Below are positions 23,639-32,945 of a stretch of DNA of 64,000 bases, piece by piece (within the stretch, counting starts at the first letter, position 1; every line of letters starts with the position of its first letter). The translations under genes and the position numbers were made by a program. The stretch is from an uncultured Oscillospiraceae bacterium. GTDB taxonomy: Bacteria > Bacillota > Clostridia > Oscillospirales > Ruminococcaceae. The DNA is taken from positions 1 to 64,000 of the forward strand of contig CAJTTH010000011.1 of NCBI GenBank assembly GCA_910579125.1. The letters run 5' to 3'. The notes under the pieces are model-generated. The model saw only the letters and a list, made by a program, of their open reading frames with translations, searched no databases and was not told the origin of the DNA.

Positions 23639-24952
23639 TCACAAATCAAAATCCTCAAAACCGTCCGCAGCCTCGGAACTGTCACCCTCGCCCTCCGCAA
23701 ACCTGAATTCGTCCTCGCCCATAAGCTCGGGGAGCGTTTTCTCGGGGTGCTGGTACGCGATATTCAGAAGCTCTATGAAATCGCGGATCATCTCGCGCGG
23801 CGTAACGTTCGTCTGCGCTCCCACGCGCTCAAACTCCGCTTTCACGAAATATATCCTGTCCTCAAGAGTGATCTTCGGATCGTAATCGTACAACAGCGCG
23901 TGTATCTCCGAGAGCTTTTCGGTAAGCACGGTAAGCTCCTCGTAGGTGAGCGTGTTCAAGCGGATTATCGGCGCTAACATATCGTGCGTTTCGTCCGTCG
24001 CGAACCGTCCGCGCTCCAGCCGCGAACGCAGCGCCTCATAGCTGAACACGCCGCGCCGCGTATCCTCGACGCACTGCGGAGTGCCGCCCATAATTATCCC
24101 GAGGTGCGAAGCCTTGCCCTGCATTACGTCGTTGTACATCATCAGTATTTTCTCGTAGTTGTTCTGGCGCGTTACCGAATTGGATATCTTCATTATGTTG
24201 ACAAGCTCGTCTATCATAATGACCAGACCCTTGTAGCCCGCGTTCACAAGAAACGCCGTCATCAGCTTGATATATTCGTACCAGTTTTCGTCCGAGATGA
24301 TAACGTTCACGCCCAAGTCCTGTTTTGCCTCGGTCTTGGTGGAATACTCCCCGCGCAGCCAGCGGACTGCTTTGCTCTGCCGCTCGTCGTCGCCGTCGCG
24401 GAACGCCTTGTAATAGGTGATTATCACCGCAGCGAAGTCGAACCCGTGAACCATATCTTCCAGTCCGTTTATTTTCGCGTAAACGCGTTTCTCGACCTCG
24501 GTATCGAAGAACGTGTTGTCCGGCGACATTCCGTCCGCGACCACCTCAGAGCGCACGCCGTTTATCCACTTTTCGAGGATAAGCGACAGCGCGCCGCCGT
24601 CGGGTTTGGCCTTGACGGACAGCGAACGCATAAGCTCGCGGTAGGTCGCCAGCCCCTGACCCTTTGTGCCCATAAGCCGCCGTTCGGGCGACAGGTCCGC
24701 GTCCGCCGAGGCGAACCCCCTGTCCATAACGTGCTGGCGCATAGTCTGTATGAGAAAGCTCTTGCCGCTGCCGAATTTCCCGACGATAAAGCGGAAGAAC
24801 GCGCCGCCGTCCTCGGCAATGGCAACGTCGTGCAGCAGAGCGTTTATCTCGTCCGTGCGCCCGACCGCGATATAACCAAGCCCCACGCGCGGCACAACTC
24901 CGCCTTTCAGCGCGTTGATAAGCCCCGCGGCTATTCGTTTAGGTATCTGCAT
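23639..24952 (-). CDS. BrxD-like ATP-binding protein (DUF2791 type)
   Basis: A P-loop ATPase of about 437 residues. I prefer the ATG at 24952 (MQIPKRIAAGL) over an upstream TTG because GAAAGG gives workable spacing. Walker A GKFGSGKS is near residues 58-65 and Walker B LVIMIDELVNI near 245. MGGTPQ about 50 residues later resembles a sensor-1 segment. The C-terminus is acidic. The sequence resembles DUF2791 proteins, named BrxD in BREX phage defence. It is followed (after a 34-residue gene) by the BrxHI-like helicase, its typical partner. A TerB-domain third gene, often present in non-BREX versions, is absent here. Role inferred from family context. Confidence 0.78.
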   Translation of the reverse strand: MQIPKRIAAGLINALKGGVVPRVGLGYIAVGRTDEINALLHDVAIAEDGGAFFRFIVGKFGSGKSFLIQTMRQHVMDRGFASADADLSPERRLMGTKGQGLATYRELMRSLSVKAKPDGGALSLILEKWINGVRSEVVADGMSPDNTFFDTEVEKRVYAKINGLEDMVHGFDFAAVIITYYKAFRDGDDERQSKAVRWLRGEYSTKTEAKQDLGVNVIISDENWYEYIKLMTAFLVNAGYKGLVIMIDELVNIMKISNSVTRQNNYEKILMMYNDVMQGKASHLGIIMGGTPQCVEDTRRGVFSYEALRSRLERGRFATDETHDMLAPIIRLNTLTYEELTVLTEKLSEIHALLYDYDPKITLEDRIYFVKAEFERVGAQTNVTPREMIRDFIELLNIAYQHPEKTLPELMGEDEFRFAEGEGDSSEAADGFEDFDL

Positions 24953-25098
24953 AGTAATTATCAACCTTTCAGAAAATTAAGCGGATTATTGCTTAACGCC
25001 GTATGCATCGGGTGTGGAGGGCAGTCGCGCCCTCACGTCGAAGGGTGATGTCCCTCTATGATCCCGGCTTTCAAGTCACAACATTGCTAAATTGCGTT

Positions 25099-26853
25099 TT
25101 ACCCCTCCTGCCGCGAGCGGATAAGCTCCGCGTAAAAGCCGTCGTTCGCCATAAGCTCCGAATGCGTACCCTGTTCAACAATATGCCCCGATTTCATTAC
25201 AAGAATGCAGTCCGCCTCGCGTATCGTCGAAAGCCTGTGCGCGACCACAAAGCTTGTGCGTCCTTGCATCAGCTTGTCGAATGCGTTCTGTATCTTCATT
25301 TCGGTGCGGGTATCTATCGAGGACGTAGCCTCGTCGAGTATCAGCATGGGCGGCAGCGAGAGCATTATTCTCGCAATCGACAAAAGCTGCCGCTGCCCCT
25401 GCGACAATTCCGCGTCGTTGGTTATTACCGTATCGTAGCCTTGCGGCAGACGCTTTATGAAGCTGTGCGCATGAGCGGCTTTCGCGGCGGCGGTTATTTC
25501 CTCGAGCGTCGCGTCGGGCTTTCCGTAGGCGATGTTGTCGCGCACCGTTCCGCGGAACACCCACGTTTCCTGTAAAACGATACCGAAATTGCTCCGCAGA
25601 CTGCTCCGCGTTATTTCCTTGACGGGCAGTCCGCTCACGTCTATTTCGCCGCTTACAACGTCGTAGAAGCGCATTAACAGGTTTATAAGCGTCGTCTTTC
25701 CGCAGCCCGTAGGTCCCACTATCGCAATGTGCTGACCGCTCTTGACGTCAAGGTTCAGATTTTCGATAAGCGGCTTTTCGGGAACGTAGGAGAACGACAC
25801 GTCCTTTATCTGCACGCGTCCGTCGCATTTTTCGAGTACATTTTTGTCCTCATCGGAGCTTTCGGGCTGCTCGTCGATGAGCGTGAAAATTCTCGCAGCC
25901 GAAGCCAGCGCGTTCTGAAGCTCGGTGACAACTCCCGATATCTCGTTGAACGGCTTGGTGTACTGGTTCGCGTACTGCAAAAAGCAGCTCAGATCGCCGA
26001 CCGTAAACCCGCCCGAAACCGCTTTGACCGCGTTCAGCGCGCCGAACACGCCCACGCCCGCGTAAACAAGGGAGTTCACGAAACGCGTGCACGGATTTGT
26101 CAGCGCCGAGTAAAACTGCGCGCGCCGTCCGCAGACGTTCAGCCGCTCGTTTATCTCTCCGAACTCGGATTCGGCGGCTTTCTCAAAGCCGAAAGCCTTG
26201 ACGAGCCGCTGTCCGCCGATATGCTCGTCGATGTAGCCCGTAAGCTCGCCCTTTATCGACGACTGCTCCTTAAATTTGTTGAAGCAGAGCTTGGAAATTA
26301 TCGCCGCGACCGCGAACGACAGCGGCGTAATGCATACGACCACAAGCGTTATCTGCCAGTTGAGCGTAACCATAAATACCAGTGTGCCGATTATCGTGAC
26401 AACGCCCGTAAAAAGCTGCTGAAATCCCTGAAGCAAGCCCTCGCTCACCGCGTCCACGTCGTTCACCACGCGGCTTATAATGTCGCCGTGGGAGTTCGCG
26501 TCGATATAGGCGAGCGGCAGATGCTGCAAATGCGCGAAGATGTCCGCGCGGAGCTGCTTTACGGTCTTGTGAGTTATCTTGTTGGTCGAAAAATACATCA
26601 GCCATTGCAGCAGCGCAACTATGGGTATAATAACCGCAATAGTTATCAGAACGGGTATCATACGCTCAAAGTCAACGCCGTTTTCGCTTATGCAGTCGAC
26701 CGCTCTGCCTATCAGCACGGTGGTGTACAACGACAGCAGAACGCTGCCCGCCGCGCATATTATCGCCAGCGCGACAAGCGGTATCTGACCTTTCATATAA
26801 CGCAGGATACGCCCCAGAGCGCCCTTTTTCGTCAATCTTTTGTTATCCATCAT
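25099..26853 (-). CDS. ABC exporter half-transporter, consensus ATPase site subunit
   Basis: A 584-residue fused protein: six membrane helices (about residues 20-310), then an ATPase domain. Walker A is GPTGCGKTT near 380, the signature LSQGQ near 484 and Walker B LILDEATSSID near 504. The catalytic Glu after Walker B is intact. Its start overlaps the end of the partner half-transporter by 4 bp. The two form a heterodimeric exporter like BmrCD, LmrCD or TM287/288, moving drugs, lipids or peptides out of the cell. The substrate is unknown. The 135-bp gap to brxD holds small hairpins but no clear terminator. Confidence 0.92.
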   Translation of the reverse strand: MMDNKRLTKKGALGRILRYMKGQIPLVALAIICAAGSVLLSLYTTVLIGRAVDCISENGVDFERMIPVLITIAVIIPIVALLQWLMYFSTNKITHKTVKQLRADIFAHLQHLPLAYIDANSHGDIISRVVNDVDAVSEGLLQGFQQLFTGVVTIIGTLVFMVTLNWQITLVVVCITPLSFAVAAIISKLCFNKFKEQSSIKGELTGYIDEHIGGQRLVKAFGFEKAAESEFGEINERLNVCGRRAQFYSALTNPCTRFVNSLVYAGVGVFGALNAVKAVSGGFTVGDLSCFLQYANQYTKPFNEISGVVTELQNALASAARIFTLIDEQPESSDEDKNVLEKCDGRVQIKDVSFSYVPEKPLIENLNLDVKSGQHIAIVGPTGCGKTTLINLLMRFYDVVSGEIDVSGLPVKEITRSSLRSNFGIVLQETWVFRGTVRDNIAYGKPDATLEEITAAAKAAHAHSFIKRLPQGYDTVITNDAELSQGQRQLLSIARIMLSLPPMLILDEATSSIDTRTEMKIQNAFDKLMQGRTSFVVAHRLSTIREADCILVMKSGHIVEQGTHSELMANDGFYAELIRSRQEG

Positions 26854-28604
26854 AAAGCGCCCCCTTCCTCTTTTTCCTGTTTAAGAAGCTCCTCCTCGGT
26901 GTACTGTGTAAGACATATCTCGCGGTATACCTCGCAGCTTTTCAGCAATTGCGCGTGAGTGCCGATACCCGCAGCCTCGCCGTCGTCGAGCACGATTATC
27001 TTGTCCGCGTGCCGAATGGAATTCGCGCGCTGCGATACGATAACGCACGTCACCGGCAGCGTTTTCAGCGCCTTGCGGAGATTAGCGTCCGTAGCGTAGT
27101 CTAGCGCACTGGAGCTGTCGTCGAGTATCAGTATTTCGGGGTTTTGCGCGACCGCTCTCGCGATAGTCAAACGCTGTTTCTGTCCGCCCGAGAGGTTCTT
27201 GCCGCCCTGCAATATCCGCGCGTCAAGCCCGCCGTCGAGATTGTCGGTGAAGTCCTTTGCCTGCGCAATCTCAAGCGCCTTTTGTATCTGTTCGTCGGAA
27301 ATATCCGTTCTGCCGAGCGTCATATTCTCGCGGAGCGTGCCGCTGAGCAGCTCCGTTTTCTGCGGAACTATCCCGATAAGCCGCCGCAGCTCCTCGGTCG
27401 GGTAATCGCGCACGTCCGCGCCGTTCACCTTGACCGCGCCGCTGTCCGTGTCGTAGAAACGGCACAACAGATTGACGAGCGTAGACTTGCCCGAGCCCGT
27501 ACCGCCGATAATTCCGAGGGTCTCTCCCCGACTTAGCGAGAACGAGATTTTTTCAAGCGAATTTTCTCCGCCGACGTAGGAAAAGCTCACGTTGTCGAAT
27601 TCGACGGCGGGAGCGTTTTCGTCTTGTTTCGGCGATGTCTGCGCGCCGATAATCGAGGACTGCATATCGAAAATTTCGTTTATACGCGCGGACGAAGCTG
27701 CCGCTTTCGTGAAGATAGTGACGAGATTTGCCACTACGACAAGTGCGAGCGATATCTGCGTCATATAGTTGACAAGCGCGATGACCTTGCCCTGCGTAAG
27801 CCCGTCGATGCCGCCGTCCACAAAGCCGCCGCCTATCCAGACTATAAGCAGATACGCGATGTTCACCGCAACGAATATCGCGGGATTGAGCAGCGCGTTT
27901 ATTCTGCCCGCCCTGACCGCGAATTTGCGGTACTCCTCGGCTGTCTCCTCAAAGCGTTCTCTTTCGTAGTCCTGCCGCGAGAATGCTCTCACGACGCGCA
28001 CTCCCGACAAATTCTCCCTTGTTATGCGCGAAATGCCGTCCAGCGACTTCTGCTGCTTTTTGAATAGCTTTACTGTAACGCGCATTATCGGGTACATAAC
28101 GCCGACTATCGCCGCCATTGCTCCCAAGAAGATAAGCGACAGCCGCGCCGAGATAGTGAACGCCATAATGGTCGCGCCGATAACCAGAAACGGCGCTCTC
28201 ACCACCAGACGTATCAGCATAGCGACGGCGGTCTGCACCTGATTTACGTCGTTGGAAATACGCGTAACGAGCGCCGCCGTGCCGAGCTTGTCAAGTTCCC
28301 TGTACGACAGCGTGTTTATGTGCGCGTACAGATCGTCGCGCAGACGCGTTCCCACGCCTTGCGAAGCCGCGCTCGCCATATACTGGCACACCAGCGCGAA
28401 CGTAAGTCCGCACACCGCCAGAATAACCAGCGTTACCCCGTGCCGCCAAATATAGTCCGTGTCGCCGTTCGCGATGCCCACGTCGATTATCTCCGCCATT
28501 ACGAGCGGCACGATAAGCTCGAATATAGCCTCGGTCAGCTTGCAGGCCGGACCGACGGTCACGTTCAGCATAAATTTTTTCAAATACCGCGCAAGTCTGA
28601 GCAT
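26850..28604 (-). CDS. ABC exporter half-transporter, degenerate ATPase site subunit
   Basis: A 584-residue membrane-ATPase fusion with six N-terminal helices. Walker A is GGTGSGKST and the signature LSGGQ. Walker B reads LILDDSSSALD, so the catalytic Glu is replaced by Asp. This is the usual mark of the degenerate-site subunit in heterodimeric exporters (as in TM287), and it pairs with the consensus subunit downstream. GGGAGG lies upstream of the ATG at 28604. Both genes are transcribed from the promoter at 28651-28679. Confidence 0.92.
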   Translation of the reverse strand: MLRLARYLKKFMLNVTVGPACKLTEAIFELIVPLVMAEIIDVGIANGDTDYIWRHGVTLVILAVCGLTFALVCQYMASAASQGVGTRLRDDLYAHINTLSYRELDKLGTAALVTRISNDVNQVQTAVAMLIRLVVRAPFLVIGATIMAFTISARLSLIFLGAMAAIVGVMYPIMRVTVKLFKKQQKSLDGISRITRENLSGVRVVRAFSRQDYERERFEETAEEYRKFAVRAGRINALLNPAIFVAVNIAYLLIVWIGGGFVDGGIDGLTQGKVIALVNYMTQISLALVVVANLVTIFTKAAASSARINEIFDMQSSIIGAQTSPKQDENAPAVEFDNVSFSYVGGENSLEKISFSLSRGETLGIIGGTGSGKSTLVNLLCRFYDTDSGAVKVNGADVRDYPTEELRRLIGIVPQKTELLSGTLRENMTLGRTDISDEQIQKALEIAQAKDFTDNLDGGLDARILQGGKNLSGGQKQRLTIARAVAQNPEILILDDSSSALDYATDANLRKALKTLPVTCVIVSQRANSIRHADKIIVLDDGEAAGIGTHAQLLKSCEVYREICLTQYTEEELLKQEKEEGGAL

Positions 28605-28650
28605 TTGTCTGAAATCCTCCCATGCATTCTTAATAAAACTCTATCTTATT

Positions 28651-28679
28651 ATTATAATATATTTTTTTAAATTTGTAAA
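28651..28679 (-). promoter_or_regulatory. Sigma-A promoter of the ABC exporter operon
   Basis: Minus strand TTTACA (28674-28679), a 17-nt spacer and TATAAT (28651-28656). It is divergent from the esterase promoter just beyond. Confidence 0.75.
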
Positions 28680-28687
28680 GATATTTC

Positions 28688-28716
28688 TTGACATTTTGTC
28701 CAAAAAGAGGTAAAAT
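28688..28716 (+). promoter_or_regulatory. Sigma-A promoter of the sialate O-acetylesterase gene
   Basis: TTGACA (28688-28693), a 17-nt spacer and TAAAAT (28711-28716), about 40 bp before the ATG. Confidence 0.78.
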
Positions 28717-28756
28717 ATAATAGGTATATTCTTTTTCTTTGAAAGGGGAATTTTTT

Positions 28757-30259
28757 ATGGCGAAATTTCAGACAGCACCGATCTTTACCAACGGCATGGT
28801 ATTGCAGCGCGGCAAAAACATCTGCGTGTTCGGCACGGGCGAGGAGGGCGCGATCATTCACGGCGAGCTTTGCGGATTTCACTCCTCATGCGCCGTCAAG
28901 GACGGAAAATGGAAGATCGTTTTTCCGCCTATGGGAGCGTGCCGCTTTGTCATTTTAAAGCTCTACGACGACGATAACGATCAGGTCGAGCGTATCGAGA
29001 ACGTTGCAATAGGAGAGGTATGGCTTGCGGGCGGCCAGTCAAACATGGAGCTCGAGCTCTGCAACTGCAAGGGCGGCAAGGAGTGTCTTGAAAACGACGA
29101 TACCCGCGACGTGCGTTATTATTATGTTCCCAAAAAGACGATCTACGACGACGACTACGAGGAAAGTATGCAGAACGCTTGCTGGACGGATTTTGCCGAC
29201 AAGGAAAGCGCGGCGCACTGGAGTGCGGTCGGCTACTTCTTCGCCAAGGAGATGTCGCGGCTGCTAGACGTTACGGTTGGCGTTATCGGCTGCAACTGGG
29301 GCGGCACTTCCGCGTCCTGCTGGATAAAGCGCGAGTACGCCGCGGGCGACGCAAAGGTCTACTTTGACGATTACGACGCGGCCGTCGAGGGCAAGGACGT
29401 CAGCAAGATGATCGCCGACTATCGCGAATATATGGTCTATCAGCAGGAATGGTGGGCAAAGAGTGCCGAATACTACGCGTCTGAGGGCGAGCACACCTGG
29501 GAGGGCTGTCTGGAATACTGCGGTGAGGATCGTTATCCGGGACCCGTCGCGCCCTGCAACCCGACTTCGCCGGGCATACTCCACGAGAGCATGGTGTCGC
29601 GCGTATTCCCGTATACGCTGGGCGGCGTGCTCTGGTATCAGGGCGAGACCGATGAAAGCCACCCCGACGCGTATTACACGCTGCTCACCCAGCTTATCCG
29701 CAACTGGCGCGACGATTGGGAGGACGACGGGCTGCCGTTCATTATCGCGCAGCTGCCGATGTACGCGGGCGGCAACCCCGATGGCGACAGCTGGAGCAAA
29801 ATACGCGAGGCACAGATGCGCGTTTACAATACAATAAAGAATACGGGCATAATAGTAACGCTGGACTGCGGCGAGCGCGATAATATCCACCCCGTCGACA
29901 AAGAGCCCGTAGGTCACAGATTTGCCATGCAGGCAATGGAGATGGTATACGGCGGCTGCGACGGCGCGTTCGCTCCGACGTTCAAAAACGTTATCTGGCG
30001 CGGCGATATGGTGGAACTGCAATTCGCAAACGCGCGCGGCGGGTTTAAGGTAAAGGGAGAGCCGGACGGGTTCGAGATTTGCGGCGAGGACGGAGTGTAC
30101 TATCCCGTCTGGGCTGACGTTTCGGGAGAGCGTATTTTCCTTTCGTGCGACGAAGTTCCGAATCCCTGCGGAGTGCGTTATCTCTGGAAAAATTACGCCG
30201 AGATTCACATTTTCAGCGGTTTCGGATTGCCGCTGGCGCCATTCAGAATCAAAAAGTAA
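28757..30259 (+). CDS. Sialate O-acetylesterase-like SGNH hydrolase
   Basis: A 500-residue enzyme started at the ATG at 28757 (GAAAGGGG upstream). The SGNH/SASA-type motifs are present: AGGQSNMELE with nucleophile Ser95, GVLWYQGETDESHPD with the GE block, and DNIHPVD with the catalytic His near 378. A beta-rich domain precedes and follows the hydrolase core, as in bacterial sialate O-acetylesterases and related xylan esterases. There is no signal peptide, so it should act in the cytosol on imported acetylated sugars. It stands alone behind its own promoter. The acetyl-xylan alternative cannot be excluded. Confidence 0.85.
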   Translation: MAKFQTAPIFTNGMVLQRGKNICVFGTGEEGAIIHGELCGFHSSCAVKDGKWKIVFPPMGACRFVILKLYDDDNDQVERIENVAIGEVWLAGGQSNMELELCNCKGGKECLENDDTRDVRYYYVPKKTIYDDDYEESMQNACWTDFADKESAAHWSAVGYFFAKEMSRLLDVTVGVIGCNWGGTSASCWIKREYAAGDAKVYFDDYDAAVEGKDVSKMIADYREYMVYQQEWWAKSAEYYASEGEHTWEGCLEYCGEDRYPGPVAPCNPTSPGILHESMVSRVFPYTLGGVLWYQGETDESHPDAYYTLLTQLIRNWRDDWEDDGLPFIIAQLPMYAGGNPDGDSWSKIREAQMRVYNTIKNTGIIVTLDCGERDNIHPVDKEPVGHRFAMQAMEMVYGGCDGAFAPTFKNVIWRGDMVELQFANARGGFKVKGEPDGFEICGEDGVYYPVWADVSGERIFLSCDEVPNPCGVRYLWKNYAEIHIFSGFGLPLAPFRIKK

Positions 30260-30292
30260 TTTGTCGGCAAAATAATGCTTCGGGCAAGCGCC

Positions 30293-30408
30293 CAAGCTGT
30301 GCAAGCGAGCTGATTTGTGTACTTGCAGCGCAGCGAGCGAAGCGAACGGAGCGGAAAGTACGCAAATCAGTTCGGCTAGGCCAACGAAGTGAGCCGGTGC
30401 ACAGCTTG
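30293..30408. repeat. Nested palindromic (REP-like) element, copy 2
   Basis: Perfect 11-bp outer arms CAAGCTGTGCA / TGCACAGCTTG (30293-30303 and 30398-30408). Inner arms CTGATTTGTGTACTT / AAGTACGCAAATCAG (30310-30324 and 30356-30370) have one mismatch. The centre is GCAGCGAGCGAAGCGAACGG-like. The right-hand linker read on the minus strand is CCGGCTCACTTCGTTGGC, matching the linker of copy 1 at 8693-8710. Downstream at 30424-30486 two copies of CTTTCGTCGACATT and another GTACGCAAATC stretch suggest further partial copies. The 265-bp gap it fills has no gene that I can see. Confidence 0.65.
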
Positions 30409-30524
30409 CTTTTAAATAAACCCGCTTTCGTCGACATTGTTTGAACGAAGCATAGAGTACGCAAATCGGCTCGGCTTTCGTCGACATTTTCCGTCACCCC
30501 GAATAAAAAGAATAGAGGTATGAT

Positions 30525-31292
30525 ATGATAGCATTGGTAACGGGCGCAAGCTCCGGAATCGGGCGCGATATCGCGCGTTCACTGGCAAGACACGGAATAA
30601 ACGTAATATTGACGGCACGCCGCCGCGACAGGCTCATCGAGCTGAAGAATGAGCTTGTCGACAAATACGGCGTAAAGGCAATGTGCATAACGGCAGATCT
30701 TTCAAAGGAAAATCAGGTGTTCGCGCTTTATGAAAAGGTACGTAAGTATAATATTGATATTCTGATTAATAACGCGGGCTACGGCGTTTTCGGCGATTTC
30801 GCGGAAACAGATCTCGAACGTGAGCTGGATATGCTCGATGTGAACGTAAAAGCGTTTCATATACTGTTTAAGCTGTTCCTCCGCGATTTCAGGCGGCGCG
30901 ACTGCGGGTATATACTGAATACCGCGAGCATGGCGGGATTTATTCCCGGACCGTGGTTCTCGTCGTATTACGCGAGCAAGGGCTATATCGTGCGTATGAC
31001 GGAGGCGGTCGCGGAGGAACTGAGGTCGAAGAAAAGTCACGTTCATGTGTCAATGCTCTGCCCGGGACCCGTTGCCACGGAGTTCGGCGAGACCGCGCGC
31101 GTTAAATTTCTGACTGCCGCGTATCCGAGCGAAAAGCTCGCCGAGCACGCGGTGAGAGAAATGTTCGGCGGCACGCTGCTGATAACGGAAAACAAGGCGA
31201 CAAAGGCGCTCCTGCTGGCGGCTAAGCTCATTCCCGACAGAGTGCAGGCGTTTGCGGCGGGGTTGTTCCAATCCAAACGCGAAAAGTTTTAA
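30525..31292 (+). CDS. Short-chain dehydrogenase/reductase (SDR)
   Basis: A 255-residue classical SDR. The NAD(P)-binding TGASSGIG is at residues 6-13, NNAG near 82, Ser135 in LNTASMAG, and the YxxxK pair Tyr148-Lys152. The spacing is canonical, and the arginines following the second strand (TARRRDR) suggest NADP(H) preference. It reduces or oxidises a carbonyl/alcohol of unknown identity, in the cytosol. GAGGT precedes the ATG. The thioesterase gene starts 11 bp after its stop, so they are probably co-transcribed with rsmE. Confidence 0.9.
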   Translation: MIALVTGASSGIGRDIARSLARHGINVILTARRRDRLIELKNELVDKYGVKAMCITADLSKENQVFALYEKVRKYNIDILINNAGYGVFGDFAETDLERELDMLDVNVKAFHILFKLFLRDFRRRDCGYILNTASMAGFIPGPWFSSYYASKGYIVRMTEAVAEELRSKKSHVHVSMLCPGPVATEFGETARVKFLTAAYPSEKLAEHAVREMFGGTLLITENKATKALLLAAKLIPDRVQAFAAGLFQSKREKF

Positions 31293-31303
31293 CGGAGGCG
31301 GCA

Positions 31304-31741
31304 ATGGCGAATATAACCGAGGTCACGGTTCGTTACGCGGAAACAGACTGCATGGGAGTGGTTCATCACGCGGTTTATCCCGTGTGGTTCGAGATCGCGC
31401 GGACGGATTACATCAAGGCGGCGGGCATGAGCTACGCGGATATGGAAAAAGCGGGCGTTATGCTGCCCGTAACGGGTATCTCGTGCCGTTACAGACTTCC
31501 CGCGAAATATGACGACACTCTGCTTATCGAGGCGCGAATATCGCGGCTTACTCCGGCAAGAATAGAGTTTGAGTATACGGTAACGCGCAAGGGAGAAACA
31601 GACATTCTCGCGGTGGGTACGAGTTCGCACGGGTTTGTGGATTCGCGGACGTTCAAGCCGCTGAATTTCAAAAAAGAAATGCCAGATTTTTACGCGGTAA
31701 TGGAAAAACACGCGCAGCAAGATATGCGGGTGACGCCATGA
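31304..31741 (+). CDS. Acyl-CoA thioesterase, YbgC/4HBT hot-dog family
   Basis: A 145-residue single hot-dog domain. The signature VRYAETDCMGVVHHAVYPVWFE carries the catalytic Asp of the 4-hydroxybenzoyl-CoA thioesterase type and the following His-His. It should hydrolyse acyl-CoA or acyl-ACP thioesters. The ribosome site is GGAGG. Its stop overlaps the rsmE start by 4 bp, giving translational coupling. Confidence 0.88.
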   Translation: MANITEVTVRYAETDCMGVVHHAVYPVWFEIARTDYIKAAGMSYADMEKAGVMLPVTGISCRYRLPAKYDDTLLIEARISRLTPARIEFEYTVTRKGETDILAVGTSSHGFVDSRTFKPLNFKKEMPDFYAVMEKHAQQDMRVTP

Positions 31742-32478
31742 CGGAGCGTTGGAGATATCCGAGATTTTTCACGGAGAACATATCCGAAAGCTCGGCGGTG
31801 ATAACCGGCGAGGACGTAAAACATATCGTGTCCGTGCTCAGAATGCGGCGCGGCGACCTCGCGGTGCTGTGCGACGGCGAACGCAACGATTATCTCGCGA
31901 AGTTTGAGGGAGCGGACGGTGACTGCTGCACGTTCAGGATAATCGAAAAAAGCGTCAACCAAGCCGAACCAAGCATTCATCTGCGGCTTTTTCAGGCAAT
32001 GCCGAAGGGCGACAAAATGGAGTTTATCGTTCAGAAGGCGGTGGAGTGCGGAGTGGCTGAAATAATCCCAATATTTACCAAAAGGTGCGTATCGCGTCCC
32101 GATGAAAAGCAAATGTGCAAAAAACTGCCGAGATACCAAAAAATCGCATTGGAGGCGGCAAAACAGTGCGGACGCGGAATAATACCGACGGTCGGAGCGG
32201 CGGTGGAATTTACCGAATTAAAACGGTTCATTTCCGAGGAGAATACGGGAATAATGTTTTATGAATGCTCCGACGTTCCGCTGAAAAGCGCGGTGAGCGA
32301 ATTTAAGCGTAACGTGGATATCGTTATCGGCAGCGAGGGCGGATTTGAGCCCGCCGAGGCTGAGGAGCTGCAAAGAATGGGATTTGCGTCGGTGTCGCTC
32401 GGGAAACGTATACTTCGGTGCGAGACCGCGCCGATAGCGGCAATATCAATTTTGATGAATATGACAGGAAATATGTGA
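31738..32478 (+). CDS. rsmE: 16S rRNA (uracil(1498)-N3)-methyltransferase RsmE
   Basis: A 246-residue SPOUT-class RNA methyltransferase that makes m3U1498 in 16S rRNA. Visible family motifs are the N-terminal PUA-like HIVSVLRMRRGD segment, QKAVECGVAEIIPI, and the knot region DIVIGSEGGFEPAEA with LGKRILRCETAPIAA near the C-terminus, which bind AdoMet. Length is standard. It overlaps the thioesterase gene upstream. Confidence 0.94.
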   Translation: MTERWRYPRFFTENISESSAVITGEDVKHIVSVLRMRRGDLAVLCDGERNDYLAKFEGADGDCCTFRIIEKSVNQAEPSIHLRLFQAMPKGDKMEFIVQKAVECGVAEIIPIFTKRCVSRPDEKQMCKKLPRYQKIALEAAKQCGRGIIPTVGAAVEFTELKRFISEENTGIMFYECSDVPLKSAVSEFKRNVDIVIGSEGGFEPAEAEELQRMGFASVSLGKRILRCETAPIAAISILMNMTGNM

Positions 32479-32482
32479 CCGC

Positions 32483-32506
32483 TTTGGTGAAAGTTACCAA
32501 ATTTTT
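32483..32506 (+). terminator. Weak terminator after rsmE
   Basis: A 6-bp stem TTTGGT / ACCAAA followed by TTTTT. Short stem, so only modest support. Confidence 0.4.
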
Positions 32507-32515
32507 CGCCGACGC

Positions 32516-32544
32516 TTGCATTTTTTTTGAAATGGGTATATAAT
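32516..32544 (+). promoter_or_regulatory. Promoter of the acidic membrane peptide gene
   Basis: TTGCAT (32516-32521), a 17-nt spacer and TATAAT (32539-32544). Confidence 0.7.
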
Positions 32545-32598
32545 AGATGTACAGTATTTAACGCGGCAGTTTTGCCGGAATTTAAGGAGGAAACGGCT

Positions 32599-32919
32599 AT
32601 GAAGGCTTTGGGAATTTTTATGGTGGGCGCATTGGCTGTTGCGGGCGGTATCGCGGCGGCGACTTATATCACTAAAAAGAAACTCGAAAAGGAAAACGAG
32701 GAAAACTATTACGACGATTGGGACAGCGACGATATCGACGACGATTGGGATTTCGATTTTGACGAGGATATGGACGTTGAGGACGAACCGTCGCTCGCAA
32801 AGGCTGTCGCGGACGCGGTTCCCGAGAGCAGTGCGGTCGAGGCTGCGGCAGTAACGGAGACTCCGTTCTCGAACAGCGATATTTTCGGCAGTACAGAGGA
32901 ATCCGACGAAGAGCTCTGA
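32599..32919 (+). CDS. Small acidic single-pass membrane protein
   Basis: A 106-residue protein started at the ATG at 32599 (AAGGAGG upstream). Residues 4-20 (LGIFMVGALAVAGGIAAATY) form one membrane segment or an uncleaved anchor, followed by a short basic stretch (KKKLEK). Then comes a highly acidic region rich in Asp, Glu, Tyr and Trp (about 35-60), with a Ser/Thr/Ala tail. No enzymatic motif. It has its own promoter and terminator just before rpoB. I know no function; the acidic face should lie inside the cell if the positive-inside rule holds. Confidence 0.7.
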   Translation: MKALGIFMVGALAVAGGIAAATYITKKKLEKENEENYYDDWDSDDIDDDWDFDFDEDMDVEDEPSLAKAVADAVPESSAVEAAAVTETPFSNSDIFGSTEESDEEL

Positions 32920-32945
32920 TCTCCGAAAAAAATTAAAATAACACG

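Noticed and set aside
21023..24952. A complete BREX phage-defence island
   Set aside because: Only BrxD- and BrxHI-like genes are present; the flanking genes are ordinary and no methylase, PglZ or BrxC is found.
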